Below, one piece after another: positions 8,622-18,190 of a stretch of DNA of 64,000 bases. The stretch is from the NCBI GenBank assembly GCA_937959115.1, contig CALGAW010000026.1, forward strand, positions 1-64,000, given 5' to 3'. Source of the stretch: an uncultured Saprospiraceae bacterium. GTDB lineage: Bacteria > Bacteroidota > Bacteroidia > Chitinophagales > Saprospiraceae. Under the pieces are notes generated by a model, which was given only the letters and a program-made list of their open reading frames with translations, was not told where the DNA came from and searched no databases. The position numbers and the translations under genes were made by a program. How positions within the stretch are numbered: position 1 is the stretch's first letter; each line of letters starts with the position of its first letter.

Positions 8622-11600
8622 GTGTTATCTGCTTTGCTATTGAGTTATTTGATCCAAATTCCATCCATTCAAAATAAACTTGTCGATAGAACCACGAGCT
8701 GGCTTTCCAAGGAATTAAATACTAACGTTTCAATCGGTAAAGTCAATATCGATTTCTTTGATCAGTTAGACATCAGCAAGATATATATTGAGGACTTAAA
8801 CCAAGATACATTATTGGCTGCGGAGACCATCAAAGTCGATATTGCATTTTTCTCTTTTTTGAATAACAAACTACTGGTAGAGGACATTACCATTGATGAT
8901 GTTACCTTTAACTTAAACCGAAAAAAAGGAGAAGAGACGTATAATTTGCAATTTTTACTTGATTATTTCAAAACATCAAACAATGGGACCAAAAAGCAAA
9001 AACACTGGCTACTAGGTCTAGACCGTTTAAATTTAAGCAATCTTAGGTTTTTCAGTGATGACAAGCCATTAGGTAATAAACTTGATGTCCGCCTAGCTAC
9101 TGGCAGCTTTGTGTTTGACCAAATTGAACAAGATTCTATATACATATCCGCAGAATCTGCTATTCTTGATGGATTACGGGTAAACTTGGAAAAGCGTTCT
9201 CGGACAGCCGCTCAGACTACTTCTAAGGAAGCTGACAATACACCAGACTCACTCAAGAAAGTGCTACAATTTAAAGTAGCTGATGTCCAATTATCAAACT
9301 CTAAATTCATTTATAATCACAAGGAAAAACCGTATTCAGAATTGGATGGAATTGATTTTCAGCACTTGAGAGTAAATGGTATTCAATTCAAAATCAAACA
9401 GTTTGAATTTAAGGATGGCGATTTTACTGGTATTGTTAAATCGCTAAAGGCAAAAGAAAGTAAAAGTGGATTTGAGATTAAAAACCTTAAAGGAAACGCT
9501 TTTGTAAACAATAGAAAAATTCAAATTTACAATACTGAATTGGTAACACCTCAAAGTAGATTGGGCGATACTATTGTTTTAAACTACCGTCAATACTACG
9601 ATTTCTATGATTTTGTAAACAAGGTAAAGCTGGATGCTAAGTTTAATAATGCTGAAGTTAGTTTGAAGGATATTATTGCATTTGCTCCGCTATTGAACAA
9701 GCAAAAGATCATCAGTGAGAACGAAAACCAATTGATCCGACTCGATGGTACATTCAAGGGACAAGTCAACAAACTCAAGGGAAAGGACATTACCATTGCT
9801 GTAAATAATACGTTTTTGAAAGGGTCTTTCCGTACTAGAGATTTGACACTACCAGAACAAACATTCTTAGATGTGAAAGTATCTGAATTCGTGTCTAGTG
9901 TAGACGGGATTCAATCGTTTTTCAAGGGGATGAAGCTACCATCCAACTTCAAGAAGTTGGGAAATCTGAATTTTACCGGGAATTTCACAGGGTTCTACAA
10001 AGATTTTGTTGCTGATGGTAAGATGATGACTGACTTGGGACGCGTAAATTCTGATATTCAGATTAAACTAAATGATGGTTTGGAGCAAAGTGTCTACTCT
10101 GGAAGCCTGGAGGTGTTTGACTTCGATGTAGCCGAATGGGCAAGTAATCCTATTTTTGGAGATGCTAGTTTTAAAACCAAAATTAAAGGAAAAGGGATTA
10201 CAGAAAATACGGTAAATGCAAACTTAGATGCAGTCGTAAAGAGCTTTGAGTTTAAAGGTTACAACTACGAAAACGTAAGGCTTGATGGGCGGTTCGAGCA
10301 AAAGAAATTCGATGGTTTACTAAAGGTAGCTGAAAATAATCTAGATCTGATATTTGATGGAACCATTGATTTTAACGATAGTCTTCCAATTTTTGACTTT
10401 AAAGCAAACATCAATGATCTAAATCTGTATGCCTTAAACTTAATCAAACAAAAGGTGCAACTGAAAGGAGATGCAGCATTCAACTTTAAGGGAAACAACC
10501 TCGATAATTTTACGGGTATAGGATCAATCAATAAATTAAATGTGATAAAGGATGATAAATCGTATGAGGTGGATTCTGTCACATTAGAATCTTCGATTGA
10601 ATCTGAACGAAACAAGAAACTGGTACTTACTTCTGACATTCTTACTGCAAAAATAGAAGGTGATTTTGATATTATTCAATTACCTAACTCCATTGCCAAA
10701 TTTGTTGAAACCAATTATCCTGACTGGGCGAACAAGGCTAGTATTCAAAGCTTTATGTTTGTTGAAGATACGGTTTGGACAGCAGGCAGATACGACCTTG
10801 TAAGACGACCGATCACACCAAAAAACCAAGACTTTGCATTTGATGTGCATGTTAAAAAGACAAACAATCTAACAGAGCTTTTAGTTAAAGAGGTGAAAGA
10901 GATTTCAAATGCTCGGCTTGCTGGGACCTTCAATTCCCTAGCCAACGTCCTTGAGATTAATGGTACAATTCCCAAAATTATTGTCAAGAATATTAAGTTT
11001 GAAGACATCGTTTTGAAAACTAATTCCCTTCGGAATAACGCTACCTTAAAACTGGACATTGGTAATACAAGTATTTCAGAAAATTTTGTGCTGCCTCCAA
11101 TTGATTTTAACGGAGAAATTGCCAACGATACATTGAACTTTGGTGTGAATGTAGAAAACGTTGCCAATGTATTGAAAAACATTAATGTAAATGGAATATT
11201 GTTTCCTACTACTGAATATTTCCAGGCCTCGATTCTTCCCTCAGAACTTGCAATATTCAATAATGAATGGGATATTTCTGGTGATAATTATGTTCGTTTT
11301 GGCAAGCAATACATTCATACTCAAAATGTGGTTTTGAATCACAAAAATGAACGCATTGCCTTGAATAGTAAAGGGGATAAGGGATTATTTTTATCGCTAG
11401 ACAATATCGATATTCAACTGGTCAATGATTTGATTAATCTTAAAAAGGTAGATCTACAAGGCACGCTGTTTTCTACAGTGGAAGTAAAGGATATTTATAA
11501 ACTAGAAGATGTAGAATTAAAAGCAAAAATCAAGTCTCTAGTAATCAATGACAATCCTTATGGTATCGTTGATGTGCTTGCAACAAGTGATAATTTTAAT

Positions 11601-13502
11601 GAGCCAATCGATGCGGTTGTAAAATTGATTGATGGGAACAACGACATTACTGCGAAAGGACAATACATTCCACCATATGCAGCAAAAACAGAGGGTCTGA
11701 TTAATCATTTTGATTTTGATGTAAATGCGAATCATTATAATCTCAATGTAGCAGAATACTTCCTTGGGCATCAAATCTCAAATACCATTGGCAAATTCGA
11801 CAGTGATCTACGGTTTTACGGAACACCTAAGGATCCAAACATCGGAGGAACAATCAGAATTTATGATGGTGCAGTAACAATTGACTACTTACAAACCACG
11901 TATTTCTTGGATGATGTTGTTGCTAAGGTAAACAATTATGCCTTTGATGTAACGGGGAATACCGCTCGAGACAACTTTGGAAACCTAGCAACAGCTAGAG
12001 GTGCTATCGTTCATAAAAAATTAAAAAGCTGGGGATTAGACCTTATTGTGGAATCTGATAAATTCCTCTTTCTAAATACAGAGAAAGAAGATAATCCAGA
12101 TTACTATGGTCTTGGAATTGGCTCAGGACGTGTCCACTTCACTGGCCCGTTTAATCAGGTAAACATTGATGCCATTGCCACAACTGGAGAGAATACACGC
12201 CTCACCATACCGCTTACCGACGAGAATGATGCAGATGAAGTCAGCTTTATAGAATTTGTGAAACCAGACTCCGTTAATGTAGAGGAAACTGGAACAACTA
12301 AGATCCGTGGAGTCAATCTAGACCTAAAACTCACTATCACACCAGACGCCGAAACAAAACTCGTGTTTGACGAACAGGCAGGAGACATCATCCGTGGAAA
12401 AGGAAATGGAGACATCAGAATGCGGATTACTAGAACAGGTGACTTCTCTATTAATGGAAATTACGAAATTGAGGAAGGAGACTACTTGTTCACCTATCAG
12501 CGAATGATCAATAAACCGTTTGCTGTGAAGCCTGGTGGGACAATTAGGTGGTCTGGCGACCCTTACAATGCGGACATCAATATCAACGCCTTTTACAAAG
12601 GATTGCGCGCACCGACGTACAATCTGATCCAGGAGTATTTGCCACAAGGAACCAATGATGATATCTTCAGTGCTGCACGCCGAAACACAGAGATCAACTT
12701 ATTGATGAATATTAAAGGAATGCTATTGAAACCAAACATCAATTTTGATATTGAATTTCCAGGTGTTGACTCAAAGGTTAAAAACTATGTGGATAGCAAG
12801 ATGAGTCTGATACGGAGTAATAACTCGGAACTCAACCGTCAGGTATTTGCATTAATCGTGCTGGGCAACTTCATTCCTTCGCAAGATAACTTCCAAGCAT
12901 CCGCACCACTGATTACAGGTATAAACACCTTGAGTGAACTGATTTCTAGTCAACTGTCTATGTATGTGACTGATTTGCTCTCAGAGGTAGTAGGCGACGG
13001 AAATCTGATCAGTAGTATTGATTTTGATGTCAACTATCGTCACTATGAAATTAGCACGGACAATTTAGATGACCCGATTTCAAGTGACCAAGTACAACTA
13101 GGACTGCGAAACAACTTTTTAGACGATCGGCTATCCTTCAGTATCGGTGGTAATCTAGACGTTAGTAATTCAAGTACAGGAAGCGGTCAACCCGGTGAAA
13201 ATGGGCAATACTTTGCAGGAGACTACATGATCGAATACCTATTGACAGCTGACGGACAATATAAGATACGAGGGTATTTCAGACATGAAAATAGTTCTTT
13301 TGGAATAGAAGAAAAGCGTCGACGAGCTGGACTTGGACTCAATTACAGAAAACAGTTTGACACCTTCGCTGAATTCATCGAATCGTTCAAGAAAGGAATT
13401 GAGGATAGAAAGAAAAAAGCAGACAAAAACCAAAATAAACATAGAAACACCGAACCTAGTCAGCTAGGTATAAATAATAGGAGAGAACAAAACAATAACT
13501 AA
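8622..13502 (+). CDS. tamB: TamB-like translocation and assembly module protein (DUF490)
   Basis: The product is about 1,626 aa from the GTG, or about 1,655 with the restored N-terminus. It is a very large, mostly beta-strand protein with an N-terminal membrane anchor (LLLSYLIQIPS) and the AsmA/TamB-type opening of ...TSWLSKELNTNVSIGKVNI. The last 450 or so residues carry the TamB C-terminal domain, with GTIRIYDGAVTIDYL, GNYEIEEGDYLFTYQ, GGTIRWSGDPYNADINI and a terminal strand-rich segment. TamB spans the periplasm and works with a BamA-family partner or in lipid transport to the outer membrane. The tail (KKKADKNQNKHRN...) is basic and low in complexity. A TlpA-like gene follows after 6 bp, suggesting co-transcription. 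Confidence 0.9.
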   Translation: MLSALLLSYLIQIPSIQNKLVDRTTSWLSKELNTNVSIGKVNIDFFDQLDISKIYIEDLNQDTLLAAETIKVDIAFFSFLNNKLLVEDITIDDVTFNLNRKKGEETYNLQFLLDYFKTSNNGTKKQKHWLLGLDRLNLSNLRFFSDDKPLGNKLDVRLATGSFVFDQIEQDSIYISAESAILDGLRVNLEKRSRTAAQTTSKEADNTPDSLKKVLQFKVADVQLSNSKFIYNHKEKPYSELDGIDFQHLRVNGIQFKIKQFEFKDGDFTGIVKSLKAKESKSGFEIKNLKGNAFVNNRKIQIYNTELVTPQSRLGDTIVLNYRQYYDFYDFVNKVKLDAKFNNAEVSLKDIIAFAPLLNKQKIISENENQLIRLDGTFKGQVNKLKGKDITIAVNNTFLKGSFRTRDLTLPEQTFLDVKVSEFVSSVDGIQSFFKGMKLPSNFKKLGNLNFTGNFTGFYKDFVADGKMMTDLGRVNSDIQIKLNDGLEQSVYSGSLEVFDFDVAEWASNPIFGDASFKTKIKGKGITENTVNANLDAVVKSFEFKGYNYENVRLDGRFEQKKFDGLLKVAENNLDLIFDGTIDFNDSLPIFDFKANINDLNLYALNLIKQKVQLKGDAAFNFKGNNLDNFTGIGSINKLNVIKDDKSYEVDSVTLESSIESERNKKLVLTSDILTAKIEGDFDIIQLPNSIAKFVETNYPDWANKASIQSFMFVEDTVWTAGRYDLVRRPITPKNQDFAFDVHVKKTNNLTELLVKEVKEISNARLAGTFNSLANVLEINGTIPKIIVKNIKFEDIVLKTNSLRNNATLKLDIGNTSISENFVLPPIDFNGEIANDTLNFGVNVENVANVLKNINVNGILFPTTEYFQASILPSELAIFNNEWDISGDNYVRFGKQYIHTQNVVLNHKNERIALNSKGDKGLFLSLDNIDIQLVNDLINLKKVDLQGTLFSTVEVKDIYKLEDVELKAKIKSLVINDNPYGIVDVLATSDNFNEPIDAVVKLIDGNNDITAKGQYIPPYAAKTEGLINHFDFDVNANHYNLNVAEYFLGHQISNTIGKFDSDLRFYGTPKDPNIGGTIRIYDGAVTIDYLQTTYFLDDVVAKVNNYAFDVTGNTARDNFGNLATARGAIVHKKLKSWGLDLIVESDKFLFLNTEKEDNPDYYGLGIGSGRVHFTGPFNQVNIDAIATTGENTRLTIPLTDENDADEVSFIEFVKPDSVNVEETGTTKIRGVNLDLKLTITPDAETKLVFDEQAGDIIRGKGNGDIRMRITRTGDFSINGNYEIEEGDYLFTYQRMINKPFAVKPGGTIRWSGDPYNADININAFYKGLRAPTYNLIQEYLPQGTNDDIFSAARRNTEINLLMNIKGMLLKPNINFDIEFPGVDSKVKNYVDSKMSLIRSNNSELNRQVFALIVLGNFIPSQDNFQASAPLITGINTLSELISSQLSMYVTDLLSEVVGDGNLISSIDFDVNYRHYEISTDNLDDPISSDQVQLGLRNNFLDDRLSFSIGGNLDVSNSSTGSGQPGENGQYFAGDYMIEYLLTADGQYKIRGYFRHENSSFGIEEKRRRAGLGLNYRKQFDTFAEFIESFKKGIEDRKKKADKNQNKHRNTEPSQLGINNRREQNNN

Positions 13503-13508
13503 AAATCT

Positions 13509-14075
13509 ATGACAATCAAATTATACTACAGCATGCTGGTCCTGCTAATCCTCATTTTCACTAGTTGCAGCAGCGATAACACATCAAATACTTCAACTAC
13601 AGGAGAACAACAGGCTACTGGAACTGAAATACCATCAAAAAACAAGGTCCAAGCAATGACGTTGAGTGCATTTCAACAAACCGTAGCTAAAGAAAGTGAC
13701 GAGTTGATCGTATATAACTTCTGGGCCACTTGGTGCAAACCTTGTATTGAAGAAATGCCTTACTTCGAGCAGGTGGCAAGCGATATGAAGGACAAAAAAT
13801 TTAAACTGGTCTTTGTTAGTATTGATAATTTCAAAGATTCATATAATAAAGTACAGCGTTTTGTCAATAAAAATGACATTAAAGCATCTGTTTTTCTCCT
13901 GGAGTATAGTGATCAAAACAAACTTATTAGCAACATTGATAAATCGTGGAATGGAACCATCCCAGCTACGATGTTTGTAGACAATACAAACAAAACGAAG
14001 CTGTTTTACCAACAAGAATTCTCGTATCAAGAACTAAAAGCGATTGTTACACCATTACTACCAGTGGATATTTAA
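13509..14075 (+). CDS. TlpA-family thioredoxin-like lipoprotein
   Basis: The 188-aa protein has a lipoprotein signal ending IFTSC, so Cys20 would be lipidated. A thioredoxin fold follows with the redox motif WCKPC at 75-79 inside NFWATWCKPCIEEMP, the usual TlpA/ResA signature, and a cis-Pro region GTIPATMFVDN near 155. It should act as a periplasm-facing thiol-disulfide oxidoreductase, perhaps in cytochrome maturation or in repair of exported proteins; the substrate is not evident. It begins 6 bp after tamB and is probably in the same transcript. Confidence 0.88.
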   Translation: MTIKLYYSMLVLLILIFTSCSSDNTSNTSTTGEQQATGTEIPSKNKVQAMTLSAFQQTVAKESDELIVYNFWATWCKPCIEEMPYFEQVASDMKDKKFKLVFVSIDNFKDSYNKVQRFVNKNDIKASVFLLEYSDQNKLISNIDKSWNGTIPATMFVDNTNKTKLFYQQEFSYQELKAIVTPLLPVDI

Positions 14076-14205
14076 TTTTTAATGTTAAACTTACGTTAAG
14101 TCCGAGTAAAATTGAATCATATATAGCGTTTTACTGTTTTATTTTTGATATATTTATATGACAGAACTAGCGCGAATCCCTTTGTCATCTTCAAAATTGA
14201 ATACC

Positions 14206-14823
14206 ATGAAAAAGTTAAGCTGGTTAATCGCTTTAAGCCTATATTGCCTATCTTCCTTCGCTCAACATGCGGAATTAGCAATCGGTGCAGAGGCTCCAAA
14301 TTTTAAGCTTAAAAACGCAAGCAATACAGTAAATGGCCTTGACCAGATGGTCAGTCTTGATGATTATCGGAATGTGAAAGGATACATTGTCATCTTTACT
14401 TGTAATCACTGTCCCTACTCTATCGCTTATGAGGACCGAATTACCAACATACATAATACCTACGCTCTTCGCGGCTACCCTGTGGTAGCAATCAACCCGA
14501 ACGACCCAGAGCGCGTTCCTGAGGACTCGTATGACAATATGATCGTCCGTGCCAAGCAAAAGCGTTTTCCTTTTGCCTATTTGCACGATAACACACAAGC
14601 AATTGCAAAAGCGTACGGTGCGACTAAAACGCCACATGTGTTTGTCGTTCAAAAGAAAAAGGATAAAAACCTCGTTCGGTACGTTGGTGCAATTGACAAT
14701 AGTCACAAGGAAGAACCTTCTGAGACGTTCCTTTGTGATGCGATTGATTCCTTACTAGACAATCGCTTTCCTACGAAGACGAATGCTAAGGCATTTGGTT
14801 GTACGATTAAGTGGAAACGGTAG
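14206..14823 (+). CDS. Exported AhpC/TSA-type redoxin
   Basis: I chose the ATG at 14206 because it places a clean signal peptide (MKKLSWLIALSLYCLSSFAQ) at the N-terminus; an ATG 48 bp upstream adds a non-signal leader. The mature 185 aa form a thioredoxin fold: IGAEAPNFKLKN, then FTCNHCPYS with a CxxC at 66-69, then an ATKTPHVFVV cis-Pro loop. This pattern (CNHCPY) is typical of the small secreted redoxin-domain proteins common in Bacteroidota. A role in periplasmic thiol chemistry is inferred; the partner is unknown. It lies 130 bp after the TlpA-like gene on the same strand. Confidence 0.85.
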   Translation: MKKLSWLIALSLYCLSSFAQHAELAIGAEAPNFKLKNASNTVNGLDQMVSLDDYRNVKGYIVIFTCNHCPYSIAYEDRITNIHNTYALRGYPVVAINPNDPERVPEDSYDNMIVRAKQKRFPFAYLHDNTQAIAKAYGATKTPHVFVVQKKKDKNLVRYVGAIDNSHKEEPSETFLCDAIDSLLDNRFPTKTNAKAFGCTIKWKR

Positions 14824-14900
14824 ATGTGCTATTAGCGGATCTTATCATTAGAGCTATCTTTTCTAAATAACTGTAGGATTTTTATACAAAAAAATACAGA

Positions 14901-14925
14901 TTGTTAGGATGAAAATCCTAAACAA
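14901..14925. terminator. Hairpin between convergent genes
   Basis: TTAGGAT and ATCCTAA form a 7-bp stem around a GAAA tetraloop, extended by TTG/CAA with a bulged base. It sits between the convergent redoxin and patatin genes. There is no T-tract beyond it, so intrinsic termination is only possible, not shown. Confidence 0.35.
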
Positions 14926-14956
14926 TAAACGACCAAATACGTCTTAAGTCCTAGCT

Positions 14957-15718
14957 CTACAACGTATACTCTAAAATCTTAGGAATCTGTTCTAAGGTTG
15001 CTTGATAACCCAATTCATAAATCTCCTTGGATTTACTGAAATCGAAAATACCGTATTCGAAGACACCTTTGGACTCAATAACGACATCGCATTGTTCTAG
15101 GCGGCTCTTGACGTTTGACCAGACGACTAGATCCATTACACGATGACCCATATCTAGCATACTATCAAGCTTTTCATTGGGAACTGGGCCGCGTGGCATC
15201 ACATTGACACCGATCACGAAATCACAGACTTCTTTAAGCGGTTCTACAGGCAAATTGTTGAGCAGACCACCGTCACCATACTTTTGATCATTAATGACCA
15301 CTGGCTCAAAGAAAATGGGAATCGAGGAAGAAGCAACGACTGCGTCAAACAGTTGACCTGATTCCAGTATTTCGTATTCTCCTTTATTTAGATTGGTGAC
15401 GCAAACAAATAGCTTCTTGTCCAATCGGCTAAAGTCATCATATTGAATGTGCTCTTCTAGGATCTCTTTTAAGTATTTTAAGTTGGTGAGTCCCATGCCT
15501 GGCAGGCCTAATCGAAAGGCCTTAAACAGACTTTGGCGCTTAGCGATTTCAAGCATTTCATCAGGCGATAAGCCCGAAGCGTAAAGTGAACCGATGATGG
15601 AACCAGCACTCGCTCCTGATATGTACTTAGGACTGATCGCATGTTCCTCAAGGGCCTTCAATACTCCGATATGGGCCATGCCTCTGGCACCGCCTCCGGA
15701 TAAACAAATTCCAATCAT
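14957..15718 (-). CDS. Patatin-like phospholipase (RssA/NTE type)
   Basis: The 253-aa protein has every element of the patatin Ser-Asp dyad hydrolases. There is an oxyanion-hole glycine cluster GGGARG at 8-13, a nucleophile elbow GASAGS at 35-40 (Ser37), and the Asp of DGG at 149-151. It has no signal peptide, so it is probably cytoplasmic or peripheral to the inner membrane, acting on acyl esters of membrane phospholipids. Its start overlaps the end of the upstream lipoprotein gene by 4 bp (ATGA), so the two are almost certainly co-translated. The exact substrate cannot be told from sequence. Confidence 0.92.
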   Translation of the reverse strand: MIGICLSGGGARGMAHIGVLKALEEHAISPKYISGASAGSIIGSLYASGLSPDEMLEIAKRQSLFKAFRLGLPGMGLTNLKYLKEILEEHIQYDDFSRLDKKLFVCVTNLNKGEYEILESGQLFDAVVASSSIPIFFEPVVINDQKYGDGGLLNNLPVEPLKEVCDFVIGVNVMPRGPVPNEKLDSMLDMGHRVMDLVVWSNVKSRLEQCDVVIESKGVFEYGIFDFSKSKEIYELGYQATLEQIPKILEYTL

Positions 15719-16092
15719 TTTTCTTCTGGTTTTGGCTTTACAGCGATTACTTTATTTGTCGATCTATCATAATCCAACACAAAGGATTGTCCCAGCAGAT
15801 GCGGGTTGGCTGTTGGAGGTCCTTGATTTGTGTTTTCTAGAAGATTTCCGGGTAAATAGACCTTTGTTCCTCCTTGTGAGCTATTTGGAATATCTACGTT
15901 GATTCGTTTTCCCGTCTTGTCTTTGAATACATACCTGGTTGTGCCAGTGTATACTTGAGCATCTGTATATACAACATTAATGGAGTATACATTTGCTGGA
16001 GTGGCGACCTCAAATTTTTTATCTTCTTTTGGAGGATCATTCGTGCAACTAACGCTACAGAAAACAACCAAGGCAATCAACAATATTCTCAT
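15715..16092 (-). CDS. Small lipoprotein coupled to the patatin gene
   Basis: The 125-aa product has a lipoprotein signal with Cys16 in FCSVSC, followed by a charged linker (TNDPPKEDKKFE) and a compact beta-rich domain (YSINVVYTDAQVYTG, RYVFKDKTGKRINVDIP). I do not recognise the family. The 4-bp overlap with the patatin-like gene makes this the first gene of a two-gene unit, so a linked envelope-lipid function is plausible, but that is inference from position only. Confidence 0.7.
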   Translation of the reverse strand: MRILLIALVVFCSVSCTNDPPKEDKKFEVATPANVYSINVVYTDAQVYTGTTRYVFKDKTGKRINVDIPNSSQGGTKVYLPGNLLENTNQGPPTANPHLLGQSFVLDYDRSTNKVIAVKPKPEEK

Positions 16093-16117
16093 TTTAATGA
16101 TTAATTAATCATTACAA

Positions 16118-17173
16118 TTATTTCTCAATCAATCCGATTCGTTTAGCGCGTTTTTCCCAGTTTTTCCGGGCGAGTTGCTGCATATCTTGTACTTTGTCAA
16201 ACTCATCCATTATTTCAAGTCCAAGCAATGTTTCAATGACATCTTCCATACTAACTATTCCAGACATGGTACCATATTCGTCTACTACTTCTGCTATATG
16301 TTCTCTTTTTTCCATAAATAGGTTAAAGAGTTCAGGAATCGGCATGTTACGATTTGTGGTGATGATCTCCCGTTTGATATCGCTTAAAGGAATATCTCCC
16401 TTTTTATTGACTAGGCTAAGTAGCAATTGATCTTTTAAGAAATAGCCAGTAATGTTATCTGCATTTTCATTAAAGACAGGGATTCTAGAAAATCTTAATT
16501 CAGGATGTTTTTCATGAAATTCTGCGATCGTCATTGTCTCAGGAGCAGAAATAACAACAGTTCTGGGTGTCATCGTATCTTTTACTAGAATGCTTTCAAA
16601 CTTCAATAGATTCTGAATGATTTTAGATTCTCCTTTTTTGATGGCACCAGACTCCTCTCCTACTTGAGTCATTGCAAGGTAGTCTACCCGGCTCAATACA
16701 CTTTTGTCCTTTTCTTTTTTAAGCCGTTTGGTGATCAATTGACTCATCCAGATCAACGGGGCAAGCACAAACATCATAAATTTGAGACATTTCACAGTAA
16801 ATCCCGTAAGTGATTTCCAGTAGTTTGCGCCTAAAGTCTTTGGTATTAACTCTGATAGTATAAGAATAGCAAGCGTTACAAATACAGGCACTGCTACCCC
16901 AGTTATCAATTCATTATTCGGCCATACAGCAGTGGCTGATGCTCCAACTCCAATGGCCCCAGCTGTATGCGCTATTGTATTAAGTGTCAAAATAGCCGAA
17001 AGAGGCCTGTCGATATCCTCCTTAAAGGATTTAAGATCAGCTCCTAGAGGATCTTTGTCTTGTTCCAGTATAGAAATGTAGGAAGGTGTTACACTTAATA
17101 GCACGGCTTCCAAGATAGAACACAGAAAAGAAAAAACAATAGATATACACAACCAAAATAGTAATAATCCCAT
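16118..17173 (-). CDS. CNNM/CorC-type transporter with CBS pair
   Basis: The 351-aa protein has an N-terminal CNNM (DUF21) domain with about four membrane segments in residues 1-150 (start MGLLLFWLCISIVFSF; LSELIPKTLGANYWK is the family signature). A pair of CBS domains follows around 195-315 (MTPRTVVISAPETMTI; AEVVDEYGTMSGIVSMEDVIETLLG). The C-terminal CorC_HlyC transporter-associated domain of longer homologues is absent, as in many short bacterial members. Family members are implicated in Mg2+/Co2+ export or cation homeostasis. It is 25 bp upstream of the lipoprotein/patatin pair on the same strand and may share their transcript. Confidence 0.9.
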   Translation of the reverse strand: MGLLLFWLCISIVFSFLCSILEAVLLSVTPSYISILEQDKDPLGADLKSFKEDIDRPLSAILTLNTIAHTAGAIGVGASATAVWPNNELITGVAVPVFVTLAILILSELIPKTLGANYWKSLTGFTVKCLKFMMFVLAPLIWMSQLITKRLKKEKDKSVLSRVDYLAMTQVGEESGAIKKGESKIIQNLLKFESILVKDTMTPRTVVISAPETMTIAEFHEKHPELRFSRIPVFNENADNITGYFLKDQLLLSLVNKKGDIPLSDIKREIITTNRNMPIPELFNLFMEKREHIAEVVDEYGTMSGIVSMEDVIETLLGLEIMDEFDKVQDMQQLARKNWEKRAKRIGLIEK

Positions 17174-17193
17174 TTACAGATATTTAATTTTTG

Positions 17194-17201
17194 CAAAGTT
17201 A
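17194..17201 (-). promoter_or_regulatory. Putative -7 box for the CNNM gene
   Basis: The minus strand reads TAACTTTG here, a perfect TAnnTTTG, about 20 bp before the ATG at 17173. No clear -33 TTTG is seen at the expected distance. An AT-rich tract with repeated TTAAT blocks (17211-17256) lies directly upstream. Confidence 0.45.
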
Positions 17202-17319
17202 ATAAATTCCAATTGTTAATGTTTAATTATTAAAGTTTAATGTTTAATTGATCACTATACCATAAACAACAGTTACCGATTCCGATCAACTGTTCCCAAA
17301 TTATTAAACTTAGAGAAAT

Positions 17320-17922
17320 CTAATTATGCCGACACCTTCTGCTACCGATTTCGTTAAATTGAGCATCATAAGACTTGATTTCGCAGTTGATCGACTTTCT
17401 AACTGTGCGTTTTATTATAATATTGTTATTCAATAAATAAACATTTTTTACAAAGCGATCTGTCTGCATTCTACCAAGCAGGTTAAAATCCCAATCGTAG
17501 ATTTCAATGAAGATTGGTCCCCAGTATCGTTCCCTCATTCTTACCATGAAAAAGTTCTCAGTTGATTGTAACTCTTCTACGGTTCCCTTCTTGTATTCCT
17601 TTTTGTTTAGAACATTAAAACTCTTATCAAACACTGTTACGTAAGCCTTTCCAGCATCATTCGCATAACGAAACAATGTTACTATGTTTTCTTTTTCACC
17701 GAGTACTGTTCTGATATTTGAATTCCATTTCATGGCACCGAGCCTGTTCAAATTTGCATCGTAGGAAACATATTCATCCCAAAATTCAAATCGGATATTG
17801 TCCTTTTCAAGGGTAATCACATAATCACCTTCTGTTTTTATGATTTCAATATCATTTCCAACTTGACTCAGAATCGTGCTAAACGGTAGTGTTAGCAATA
17901 ATAGAATAATCTGGTATTTCAT
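17320..17922 (-). CDS. Secreted protein of unknown function
   Basis: The 200-aa product has a signal peptide (MKYQIILLLLTLPFSTILSQ). The rest is a run of beta-strands with repeated blocks of the form FDKSFNVLNKKEY, YDWDFNLLGRMQ and YDAQFNEIGSR, so probably a partial beta-propeller or repeat fold. I recognise no family, catalytic motif, T9SS domain or lipobox. It stands alone between the CNNM gene and the divergent symporter gene, so context gives no functional clue. Confidence 0.7.
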   Translation of the reverse strand: MKYQIILLLLTLPFSTILSQVGNDIEIIKTEGDYVITLEKDNIRFEFWDEYVSYDANLNRLGAMKWNSNIRTVLGEKENIVTLFRYANDAGKAYVTVFDKSFNVLNKKEYKKGTVEELQSTENFFMVRMRERYWGPIFIEIYDWDFNLLGRMQTDRFVKNVYLLNNNIIIKRTVRKSINCEIKSYDAQFNEIGSRRCRHN

Positions 17923-18190
17923 ATTTCATTTAGATTTATGCTTGATATACTTCAATTTTGTTGCCAATCTCGTTTTGGTTTTACGAACAATAGAGGAAAG
18001 AGTTTTATCAAAAAAATCAATTTGATTAAAAGTTTATGAAATTTGAGGCAAATACCGAACTGGAATCTTACCTACCACACCTCTCATAAGCAAAGTCAAT
18101 CGTTATCTATTTCATTCTTTCTACTTCGATTTCGTAAAATCAAAAATTAATTAATACATTAGTGCAAAAGAACGAAATAACTATAGCACT

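Noticed and set aside
10745-11260. Minus-strand open frame of 171 codons inside tamB
   Set aside because: It is antisense to conserved tamB sequence and has Ser/Phe/Leu-rich low-information composition.
14275-14706. Minus-strand open frame of 143 codons antisense to the redoxin gene
   Set aside because: It lies wholly inside a well-supported gene in the other direction and has no recognisable domain.
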